From the NCBI RefSeq assembly GCF_019969845.1, contig NZ_JAHXYR010000004.1:595651-659650 (forward strand): DNA of 64,000 nucleotides. Direction: 5' to 3'. Below the pieces are notes generated by a model. It was not told where the DNA came from. It did no database searches and saw nothing but the letters and a program-made list of their open reading frames with translations. The position numbers and the translations under genes are program-made. Positions within the stretch are counted from its first letter, which is position 1. Each line of letters starts with the position of its first letter. Positions 53,083-61,191 of this stretch are shown one piece after another. This stretch comes from Sphingobacterium sp. GVS05A. GTDB taxonomy: Bacteria > Bacteroidota > Bacteroidia > Sphingobacteriales > Sphingobacteriaceae.

Positions 53083-53893
53083 CTATCCTTTTTCCACTCT
53101 TGATTTTTCATAGACGAGAAGTTCATCTGCGCAGAGTTTACCGAATTTATCAGCCGCTAATGGGCTATCAGCAGTGATCAATTTTCTGTCAACGTGACAA
53201 TCGCCGGCAATTTCTTTATTCAAAATTTCAACGCCAAGTTGTTTGAGTTTTTCGCCATAAATCCAAGGCATCTCGCCCGGTTGGTATCCACTTTCTGGTA
53301 AAGTCTTATCCATTTCATCGGGAAACGAATTGATCTTATACCCCTTAAAGGGAAACTCAGTGTCTCCACAATTTGCTGCGCTTAAGAGCGCTGCCGGGCC
53401 ATGGCAGATTGCCAATAGATATTTATCTTCAGCTACTGCCCATTTGATAAGTTCTTTTACATCCTTATTTTCAGGTAGTCCGAGCATTGCACCATGCCCG
53501 CCTGGGATAAAAACGGCCACGTAGTCAACATATCCTTTATTCGTGTCAGCTATAAAATCCCTCACATAACCCACATTTCAAATTTTACAGGATCACCGGT
53601 GAGGGTGTAGAAGTCGACCTCAAATCCCGCCTGTTCCAAATGAAGAATGGAAAGAGTGTTTCGACCGGATGATTACCCGTCGAAAATCTCTTTCCATTTT
53701 TCATGGTCATATAGCGCTCTTCTGTACAAAGCACAAGAATCTTCTTTCGGGTGTCCTTGTTGACATCACTGTACTTTTTTTTGCTGTAATTTGTCTTGGT
53801 CGTAACCATCGCCTTCCTTGAAAAAAAAGAAGGTTCGTAGCCAATGCCGTCAAATACAGGTTCTTTGCTCAAATCGTTTGGAAATAATGACAT
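53083..53893 (-). pseudogene. hchA: hchA-type protein deglycase, frameshifted
   Basis: The Hsp31/YedU family is recognisable: LCTEERYMTMKNGKRFSTGN, HPVETLFP, then by frame change HLEQAGFEVDFYTLTGDPVK and FEMWVM, then another frame: FIPGGHGAMLGLPENKDVKE and AICHGPAAL (nucleophile cysteine). At least two frameshifts, and about 25 residues between WVM and RDFIAD are missing. The catalytic cysteine and metal-site pieces remain. Confidence 0.8.
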
Positions 53894-54055
53894 AGTAATA
53901 TTTTTAGTATTTGTGATTCGTGCTATTGATTAGCTTCGAATGTCAAACTTTCCACATTTTATAAATCTTTAAGAGATAACAATATCAAAGCTCATGCTGT
54001 TTCAGATAAAAAATGTTTGTGGAAAGCAGCAATTTTAATTCTTCTTTTGCTATAA

Positions 54056-55075
54056 CTATTCTATCGTCCATTTTACGAATGACGACATGACTTCTTTCCA
54101 ATGAGGCTTGTTATGGTCAACTTTACCATTGTTTATCTCAAAGAAATTGTGCTCCATATTTAGGTATCTATTAAAGGTAAGATTTTTCTTATGTTCTTGA
54201 ATAAAATATAGAGGAACTAGGTCGCAAAGATCGCTAGCAATGTCGCCAGTTGCATAGGCCAAATATATAGGCTTATTAAAATCCAGCAATTCTTTCAATT
54301 GTGGCCTGGAAAAAGAATACCATGAAATTAGATTAGCGTTTGTGTCTCTGACACTTATATCATTTGCGTCTCGAAAATAGTGATATTCATTTTCTATTTT
54401 CTTATCGGCGGTCTCCCATGAAATAACCCCTAATTCTGCATCTTTTCTGTATTTCCTGATATTTTGGTCAATTCTTCCGAATGGATTAGCACTGAATAAT
54501 CCCAGTTTGGTAACTTTTTTATATTTGGAGGCAATGCCGACTGCTACTTTGCTCCCTTGTGAATGTCCAGCTACCACCAATTTAGAATTATCGACCCATT
54601 TTTGTTTGGAAAGAAATTTAAGCACAGTAATTGCTCGATCTACATAATTCTCCAAAAAGTCCTCTTTTTGAAATTCAATACTAGGAACGTTTTGATTATC
54701 GGAATCTCCGTAATAGAAATATGATTTATTAACTTTCGTTTCGTCTACGATTAATGGAGTTTTAGGCATCGCGATCACTACCAAATGATAATACTTTTTT
54801 ATTTCCTGATAATCGAAATTTGAGATACCTCCTCCAATCATCCATAACCCGTCTTTTTTGAAATCGATATATAATGGTACTGGAAGAGAGCCTTGACACC
54901 ACAGAAAAATTGGCTTTTTGCAATTTACGTCATTATCAACGACAATAAAATTGATAGAATCCCTATCTCCTTTGATCTTAAAACTTGTAGATTCCTTATT
55001 TATGATATGATGATTTTGGGCTAGCCCATAATTTAACATCAACATAAATAGCATAAAACACAAATTTACCTTCAT
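54056..55075 (-). CDS. Secreted alpha/beta hydrolase
   Basis: Signal peptide (LMLNYGLAQNHHI). GHSQGSKVAVGIASKYK near residue 165 is the nucleophile elbow (GxSxG), and the late NMEHNFFE gives the catalytic histidine. 339 residues. It follows the radical SAM gene by 47 bases on the same strand and may act on the peptide product, for instance as leader peptidase or esterase; this is an inference from position. Confidence 0.75.
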   Translation of the reverse strand: MKVNLCFMLFMLMLNYGLAQNHHIINKESTSFKIKGDRDSINFIVVDNDVNCKKPIFLWCQGSLPVPLYIDFKKDGLWMIGGGISNFDYQEIKKYYHLVVIAMPKTPLIVDETKVNKSYFYYGDSDNQNVPSIEFQKEDFLENYVDRAITVLKFLSKQKWVDNSKLVVAGHSQGSKVAVGIASKYKKVTKLGLFSANPFGRIDQNIRKYRKDAELGVISWETADKKIENEYHYFRDANDISVRDTNANLISWYSFSRPQLKELLDFNKPIYLAYATGDIASDLCDLVPLYFIQEHKKNLTFNRYLNMEHNFFEINNGKVDHNKPHWKEVMSSFVKWTIE

Positions 55076-55122
55076 TTTTTCGAGTTTTAATTTTTTTATT
55101 CCAAATTTAAGTTTATCTATGA

Positions 55123-56328
55123 TCAGAATGACATTAGTTCAGGTTTCGGAATCCTCTCATTTTTCAATTTGTCCACATATTCTATTATTTCTTTGGAATC
55201 CATAGGTTCTAAGCCTAAATCATCGTTAAGTAATTTAACCAAAGTATTTTGAACATGTGAAATGAACTTTATCATATCTTTACAGAATACTGATTCGTTA
55301 TCAAATCCGTTTTTACTACTGTATCTATTTACAAGATAACCGCCTGAACAAACCGATTCTAACGGACATTTTGAACAAATATAAGGTAAAGAAAAGTGAT
55401 TGTTTATATAAAGATTACCCAATGGATTATCTTTTATTTCCGCCAATTCGTTAAATAAAATATTTAGGTTTGTAATAGTTATTCCGTTTTTACAAGAGCG
55501 TAGTCCATCATTAGTTTGAATATCTCCATTAGATTCGACCACTATGGTATCTCCATAATTTTTTCCGAAAGGATCGAATCCAACTCCCATTCCCAAAATC
55601 ACCTGGATCATTGCATGAAAAAATCTAATATTGGGTTTCGTTTCTTTGTCGTGGAACCATAAGTCAAACATCTCGCAAAGCCACTCGCCTAATTTTCCAC
55701 GTATATCATATTCTTTGATTGAATCATAAGTCTCATCCGGAAGTAAAAGATCCATGAATTGAACTTGAGTTTGCTTAATATGATCGTACGATTTTTCGGG
55801 GGAATAGGCTACATCTATCACTGATAATATACCAGAACTTCCTGTAATACGGCTGACAATCTTAAGGCCCGATAGAATTTCATCATACGAAGATCTATGA
55901 TTATGATATACGCGATTGTTATCATTAGATTCCTTCGTAGAATCCATACTGACGCCAATTTTTATACCCAGATCAGTCAAAATCGTAACATTTTCTTCAG
56001 TAAGAAGTGTTCCGTTTGTTTGCATGGAAAATTCTATCCTCTTTTCAGGATTGTGTGCGAAAATTCTCTTATATTCATTTATAAAGAACTCATAATATTG
56101 TAGCCCATACAACATTGGCTCCCCTCCATGAAAAACGATTACAAAAGTATTCAAATCATTTGAAATCATATGACTTAAAACTCTTTCTAGCAATTTGGTA
56201 GCTAACTTTTTAGACAGGAATTTAGGTTGTTTTTGATAAGACAAATCCCCTTTGTTGTAAATATAACAATAGGAGCAATTAAGATTACATCTGCTTGCTG
56301 TCTTTAGGACAATAGATTTTATTATCAT
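55123..56328 (-). CDS. Radical SAM/SPASM peptide maturase
   Basis: Radical SAM CxxxCxxC at residues 14-21 (SRCNLNCSYCYIYNKGD), FHGGEPMLYG near 70, and a C-terminal SPASM-type cluster region (YICSKCPLESVCSGG ... FCKDMIKFI). 401 residues is typical of RiPP cyclophane- or thioether-forming maturases. The precursor gene lies directly upstream on the same strand, 94 bases away. The reaction is not certain; FxsB-like cyclophane formation is the closest resemblance. Confidence 0.85.
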   Translation of the reverse strand: MIIKSIVLKTASRCNLNCSYCYIYNKGDLSYQKQPKFLSKKLATKLLERVLSHMISNDLNTFVIVFHGGEPMLYGLQYYEFFINEYKRIFAHNPEKRIEFSMQTNGTLLTEENVTILTDLGIKIGVSMDSTKESNDNNRVYHNHRSSYDEILSGLKIVSRITGSSGILSVIDVAYSPEKSYDHIKQTQVQFMDLLLPDETYDSIKEYDIRGKLGEWLCEMFDLWFHDKETKPNIRFFHAMIQVILGMGVGFDPFGKNYGDTIVVESNGDIQTNDGLRSCKNGITITNLNILFNELAEIKDNPLGNLYINNHFSLPYICSKCPLESVCSGGYLVNRYSSKNGFDNESVFCKDMIKFISHVQNTLVKLLNDDLGLEPMDSKEIIEYVDKLKNERIPKPELMSF

Positions 56329-56422
56329 TTTTTAACGGTATGGGAATATCAATTGGAGTTTCAAAGTTGGTCGAAATTTAGTTCGACCAACTGAGTAATT
56401 TACGATAAAAAAACTTTCTAAT

Positions 56423-56617
56423 TTATCGAGGACGGCTTACGTAGACTGTATCCGCATAGTTACTATAACCAATAGGACCTGATCCATCTGCATCGTAAGG
56501 GGCTGCTCCAAATTCGCCCCCTAAGATAGTTGCCAATTCTTCTTTGGTCAGTTTTTCCAAAGCATTTTTCACCTTTTCTTTCTCAGAACCTAGGTTTAAA
56601 AAGAAATTCTTTTTCAT
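56423..56617 (-). CDS. RiPP precursor with GG leader
   Basis: From ATG 56617 the 64-residue peptide MKKNFFLNLGSEKEKVKNAL, EKLTKEELATILGG has a double-glycine leader ending at residue 34, of the GG-Bacteroidales type. The 30-residue core EFGAAPYDADGSGPIGYSNY, ADTVYVSRPR has aromatic-x-polar triplets (YSN, YAD) suited to cyclophane-forming enzymes, and many S, T and Y for glycosylation. A TTG at 56644 would add nine residues. Confidence 0.8.
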   Translation of the reverse strand: MKKNFFLNLGSEKEKVKNALEKLTKEELATILGGEFGAAPYDADGSGPIGYSNYADTVYVSRPR

Positions 56618-56905
56618 ATATAAAAATTTAAATTTGTTGTACAATATTATAGCATTTGTGTGTTAAATGCAAAGAATTTGATGTAAATAAAAATTATTTG
56701 TTTGAAAATATAAATGAAGTCAAATTTAAATAGTTGAGAGCCAGCAAGTATTTAAATTTTATTGAAATTTAAACTGTCTAAATTATTTATAATGGTTAGA
56801 TTTGATATGTTAAAGTTAATGAAAAGAAAAAAATAATATGATTAAGAGTGCAATTGATTTTGAAATTAATTGCTAAAATTATAATACTAGATTAAAATTG
56901 AGGTA
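56618..56905. other. Divergent promoter region of the RiPP locus
   Basis: 290 bases of extreme AT content between the precursor and the first glycosyltransferase. An internal TTTAAAT/ATTTAAA repeat lies at about 56752-56773. No further precursor is visible. Confidence 0.45.
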
Positions 56906-57547
56906 ATGAGACATCATACTTATGTGATAAATTTAAATAATAGAACAGACAGGTTAAATCACATTATCAATGAATTTTCCAGATTTCAAGAATTTGATCT
57001 TAAAATATTTCCAGCTATTAAAGAGGAAAATGGAGCTTTGGGCCTTTTTAAATCCTTTAAAACAATAGTCAATGAGGCTCAGAATCTTGGGCTGGAGTAT
57101 GTTATAATTTGTGAGGATGATCATCTGTTTACAGCTGATTTCGATATCAATTTACTTAATAGGTATATTGAGATTGGTATTCAAGCTAAGATAGATCTAC
57201 TTTTAGGGGGACCAAGTAATATTCATGATCTTATTTTTGTAAATGACGATCTTTTGTGGATTAACGGTTTTACTGGTTTACAATTTACAATTGTTTTTCG
57301 AAGCTTTTATCATGTGCTCAAAGATTATATAATGCCATCCAATACAGCGTTTGATTTAGAACTTGGGAAATTGAGTAATAATATCTTTTGTTTCTATCCT
57401 CCATTTTCAGAGCAAATATATTTTGGATACTCAGACGTAACAGAGAAAAATAATCAAATAAACGTAAAAGAGTATTTCGAACAGAGTAGAAAAAAGATGG
57501 ACTATTTTTACTTGTTATCTAATTATTACAGCAATCTTCAAACTTAA
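56906..57547 (+). CDS. GT25-type glycosyltransferase
   Basis: TYVINLNNRTDRLNHIINEF at the start and VIICEDDHLFTADFD near residue 75 (DxD-type EDD) are the LPS glycosyltransferase 25 pattern. 213 residues. No signal peptide: it acts in the cytoplasm. First of four genes on this strand. Confidence 0.75.
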   Translation: MRHHTYVINLNNRTDRLNHIINEFSRFQEFDLKIFPAIKEENGALGLFKSFKTIVNEAQNLGLEYVIICEDDHLFTADFDINLLNRYIEIGIQAKIDLLLGGPSNIHDLIFVNDDLLWINGFTGLQFTIVFRSFYHVLKDYIMPSNTAFDLELGKLSNNIFCFYPPFSEQIYFGYSDVTEKNNQINVKEYFEQSRKKMDYFYLLSNYYSNLQT

Positions 57548-57554
57548 TGTTATT

Positions 57555-58145
57555 ATGAAATTATATCTTTTTTTGAAACATATAGATAAGATTGATTCAA
57601 TTGAACCGATAGAGGGTGTTGACATGGAAGCTATAAAACTACCATCTAATATTACATCTAGCGAGCTTCCCTGGGATATATTTATAAATTTAGTGGAGAA
57701 GTCCTATAAATTGAAACATAAAGAAGTACTTTTTTGTACCGATTTAACTGTCTTTAATCCAGCTCTTATTAGGAATGTTGAATCAGGAATTGAATTAGCT
57801 AAGAACCTAAACGCAAATTTGATTTTGTTTAATGCTAAATACGTTAATAAGATGCTGCCAGTGAGTCCATATTATTTTTGGGTTGATTGTTATGCAAAGT
57901 CGCAGATTTTTCTTTTAAACGAATCGTTTTTACCCAAAATTTTAGCGAATAAAAATGAAGGCGGGAATTCAGTAGATCATATCTTATCAAAAATAACAAG
58001 CAATAAAATATTGTATAACCCTATGTTAGCGCCAACTACAGATCATGAATTTTCAATGCTATCAAAAAGAATGCGTTTTATTTCTTCAAAGTTTACTGAA
58101 CTTAAAGCCAATCAACATTTCTATAATGAAATAACAATTAAATAA
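57555..58145 (+). CDS. Hypothetical GT-A-like protein
   Basis: 196 residues with KEVLFCTDLTVFNPALIRNV, ESGIELAKNLNANLILFNAK and YFWVDCYAKSQIFLLNESFL, in the style of a small GT25-like fold; no clear DxD motif. 7 bases after the previous gene. Confidence 0.5.
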   Translation: MKLYLFLKHIDKIDSIEPIEGVDMEAIKLPSNITSSELPWDIFINLVEKSYKLKHKEVLFCTDLTVFNPALIRNVESGIELAKNLNANLILFNAKYVNKMLPVSPYYFWVDCYAKSQIFLLNESFLPKILANKNEGGNSVDHILSKITSNKILYNPMLAPTTDHEFSMLSKRMRFISSKFTELKANQHFYNEITIK

Positions 58146-58164
58146 GTGAAATATAGTTTTAAGC

Positions 58165-59337
58165 ATGAATAGGAAGGTATTATTAACAGCTTACCTAAAC
58201 GACAATATCGATATTGAGTTTCTATTAAATTTAAATAGATTTCTGACGAAGGAAAATTATGATATCGATATTAGCACAAAAGGGAGGAAATTAAACTTTA
58301 ATTTTCAGAAACCAAAGTCTTCAGCGGAGGAATATGATTTCATCCTTGTGATAAATAAACCTTCGTTTAGATTTACAACGACAGGTAAGGAGGTTGTTGT
58401 TTATTTTGTAAACTGTGAAAAAATTTTCAATCAATTACATGTGATTGATAAAAATTATGATATAAGATTTGATTACGCGGGTAATAATATAATAAGAGTT
58501 CAAAGTAATTCTATACAATCTCTGAATATTTTTTATCCAAAGCAGCAGTATGATAAAAATTCAGATTATGAGTTTGATATCATATTTATTATTAACCATT
58601 TGGAAACGTTATATAGTATTTTATGGTTTATTAATTCAAATTATGAAAAAAATATAGCTATATACTGCGATGACAATATCGATCTGTTTAATCCGCACGT
58701 AACAATAATAAAACAGGAAGAATTCGACAAGGCCCTGAAAAATTCTAAAGTTGTTATAGGAGAGGGGATTTTGTTGGCAAAAGCCCTACTTCTTGAAAAG
58801 CCTGTGTTAGTTGTTGGAAATCAAGGTTTTGGCGGGGTAGTGGACAGCTCTAACATATCAGCTTTTATGGAATCGAAATTTTCCGGACGAATTGGTGGTG
58901 CTCATTTTGAGACAATTCCAAGGAATTTGTTAAATTATGAATTTTCACTATTGAATAGAGCTAAAGAAGATTCAGTTGCTATAAGGAAATTTGTAGAAAA
59001 TAAAATTAGACATGATGAGCGAACACTTATAAGGAAGATGGAATTTTTATTTAAATCGAAAACAACACCTTTAGTGAATTGCCTGTTTATTTCCAATCCA
59101 CAATTTGGCTTTATCCCTCTACCAAAACAGGATAAATTCGTCGTATTTGATAAAACTACAAATCAATTTCTTTATACAATTTCATTGTTAGAGCATAAGA
59201 TACTCGAAGCTTTGCAAAGTAGGGGAAATTTCGATAATCTGCTTGAGAAATTTGATGATATCGATACGCGTGATCTCGAAGGATGCCTACGGAAGTTACT
59301 GTCTCAAAGACTTATAAACTACGTTGAGATTTCCTAA
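58165..59337 (+). CDS. GT-B-like protein with C-terminal PqqD/RRE-like domain
   Basis: Residues about 1-300 have alternating beta-alpha units with SKVVIGEGILLAKALLLEKP, VLVVGNQGFGG and SGRIGGAHF, consistent with a nucleotide-sugar binding GT-B half. Residues about 320-390 (PLPKQDKFVVFDKTTNQFLY, TISLLEHKILEAL, LRKLLSQRLINYVEI) resemble the PqqD-like winged-helix RiPP recognition element, which binds leader peptides. A glycosyltransferase guided by a leader is therefore possible. Confidence 0.55.
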   Translation: MNRKVLLTAYLNDNIDIEFLLNLNRFLTKENYDIDISTKGRKLNFNFQKPKSSAEEYDFILVINKPSFRFTTTGKEVVVYFVNCEKIFNQLHVIDKNYDIRFDYAGNNIIRVQSNSIQSLNIFYPKQQYDKNSDYEFDIIFIINHLETLYSILWFINSNYEKNIAIYCDDNIDLFNPHVTIIKQEEFDKALKNSKVVIGEGILLAKALLLEKPVLVVGNQGFGGVVDSSNISAFMESKFSGRIGGAHFETIPRNLLNYEFSLLNRAKEDSVAIRKFVENKIRHDERTLIRKMEFLFKSKTTPLVNCLFISNPQFGFIPLPKQDKFVVFDKTTNQFLYTISLLEHKILEALQSRGNFDNLLEKFDDIDTRDLEGCLRKLLSQRLINYVEIS

Positions 59338-59356
59338 GTTGATAATTTTAAAAAAT

Positions 59357-60919
59357 ATGAAGGCATTTAGTTATACAGATGAAGAGATTAAAAACCCTTC
59401 ATCATTTGTGCATAATTTTGATCTTTCAATTGTTATGCCTTTTTTTAAAAAAGCCACTGATTTTAAAATCACGTTTCCCCTAAATTATCCTTATGTTAAA
59501 AGAAACGGGATCGAAGTTGTTATTGTGATGGACGAATCGAGTGAGGAGAACGAGGTTCTTGAATTTATAAAAACATATCCAGAAATTAACTGGAGATTAG
59601 TTGTCAACAGGAATGAGCATGGATGGCGAAACCCTTCTAAGGCGATAAACGTAGGTATTCGGTTTTCTACGAAAAAATATATTCTTGTCTGTTCTCCAGA
59701 ATCGGAGTTCAAAAATGACGTGCTATACACCATGCGTAAAACATTGCATTTCTATCCTGATCACTTCACTACCGGTTATGTAGATTTCCAGGATTTTGAT
59801 GGAGCTTCCGTGTACTCCAGTCCGCTTCCATATGGAAGTATTATGGTGGAAAAGAAGCACTTGGTCGCCATTAAAGGCTATGATGAGTCGATTCATAAAT
59901 GGGGTGGCGATGATGATAATATCCGTGCTAGATTGGAAATGGTAGGAGTTAAAAGGTTGTCCTTGAGCAATGCTTTATTAGTCCATCGTGAATCACAGGA
60001 GGATCTCGCAAAAAGAAAAGATAAGCACAGAACCACAAATAGGCCGCCTGAAATTATAAAATCAATTTTATATCCTAGCAATAGCATTTCGAATTGTGAC
60101 AATTGGGGAAAAGATTTTGATGAGATTTCATACGATTGGAAGAACAAGCCTAATGACCGTCGTTTTCTGTTAGAATATCTAAATATTTTCCAGAAATACG
60201 TTCTATGTGTGAAGGATCTCAGCAAGACATATGGTAATATTTTATTGGTGCAGTGTTATAATGAAAAAGATAGAGTACAAAGATTTTTAATTGAAAATGC
60301 GAAATTTTGTGACGGAATAGTCGTATTAGATGACGGTAGCGAAGATGGCTCTTTTGAAATAATAAATCATGAAAAAATTTTATTGAAAGTACAAAAACAT
60401 AGGGACGGATTTAATGATCTGGAAAATAGGAATATCTTGCTGAAACTAGCGTCATTTTTTAATACTCAATGGATTACTTTTCTAGATTTTGATGAAATCA
60501 TAGATAAGCGATATAATGATATGCGTTTTATTAACGATGAATCTATTGATGTAGTTGCGCTGCAATTGGTACATCTTTGGGATAAGGAGGGGCATTTTAA
60601 TGGAGATTATCCATTTTCAAAAAAGGGGATACAAATTCACTTCCGTATGTTCAGAAATATTGGATATTCTCAAATTTTAACAGATAAACACGCTTTGCAT
60701 TTTACACTTACACCATATGTTAATCGTGTATTATACGCTAATGTATTAGTTTTACATTATGGACATATTAATAGAATAAATCGAGAAAAGAAATTTAAGT
60801 TTTATAGTGGGGTGGATAAAAAAAATGATCAAATTGACTATCTCCATTTATTGGATAATAATCCTTTTTTAAAGCGTGTTAGCGATATTGTTGTAGGTGA
60901 TTTTGTTACCAAAAGTTAG
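59357..60919 (+). CDS. Two-domain family 2 glycosyltransferase
   Basis: From ATG 59357 (a TTG at 59324 overlaps the previous gene). First GT2 domain: DLSIVMPFFKKATDFK, VVIVMDESSEENEVLEFIKT, then IKGYDESIHKWGGDDDNIRA (the galactosyltransferase GWGxED-like end). Second domain from about residue 300: NILLVQCYNEKDRVQRFLIE, GIVVLDDGSEDGSFEI, FLDFDEIIDKRYNDMRF (DxD-type). Last gene of the operon. Confidence 0.8.
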   Translation: MKAFSYTDEEIKNPSSFVHNFDLSIVMPFFKKATDFKITFPLNYPYVKRNGIEVVIVMDESSEENEVLEFIKTYPEINWRLVVNRNEHGWRNPSKAINVGIRFSTKKYILVCSPESEFKNDVLYTMRKTLHFYPDHFTTGYVDFQDFDGASVYSSPLPYGSIMVEKKHLVAIKGYDESIHKWGGDDDNIRARLEMVGVKRLSLSNALLVHRESQEDLAKRKDKHRTTNRPPEIIKSILYPSNSISNCDNWGKDFDEISYDWKNKPNDRRFLLEYLNIFQKYVLCVKDLSKTYGNILLVQCYNEKDRVQRFLIENAKFCDGIVVLDDGSEDGSFEIINHEKILLKVQKHRDGFNDLENRNILLKLASFFNTQWITFLDFDEIIDKRYNDMRFINDESIDVVALQLVHLWDKEGHFNGDYPFSKKGIQIHFRMFRNIGYSQILTDKHALHFTLTPYVNRVLYANVLVLHYGHINRINREKKFKFYSGVDKKNDQIDYLHLLDNNPFLKRVSDIVVGDFVTKS

Positions 60920-61090
60920 CTTTGTGATGAATTCCTTTCAGATTAACCGCCAAGCTTATTGAGGGGGCTTGCCCCTTAGCCAGTTAGGTATTTTACTACA
61001 TAACAAAAGCACAGGTTAACAAATGTGGTATTCTAAAAAATACAGCATTTGTTATTTAAAATCATATTATCAAAAATGGGTAGTGTTTCC
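60920..61090. other. Intergenic, weak hairpin
   Basis: Holds a weak GGGGGCTTGCCCC hairpin near 60962 that may end the glycosyltransferase operon. Open frames here are chance. Confidence 0.35.
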
Positions 61091-61191
61091 ACTTTTCGGT
61101 ATCTCCCCGATACCGCGTACATACAGCTTGTTTTTCTCAGAAAGCCTTCTTAGCAGCTATACTTTTGCTGTACACATAAAAACAAAAGAAT
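61091..61191 (+). repeat. Leader of the MANQF beta-helix gene (full copy)
   Basis: Hairpin CGGTATC/GATACCG at 61097-61115, then CTTGTTTTTCTCAGAAAG, CTATACTTTTGCTGTACACA, TAAAAACAAAAGAAT just before ATG. The same order of blocks occurs at 6788, 10268 and 63321, and the hairpin alone at 27834. Confidence 0.75.

Noticed and set aside
54056..60919. Capsule or O-antigen locus
   Set aside because: No flippase, polymerase, wza/wzc-type export gene or initiating transferase; the precursor and maturase fit a RiPP locus better.
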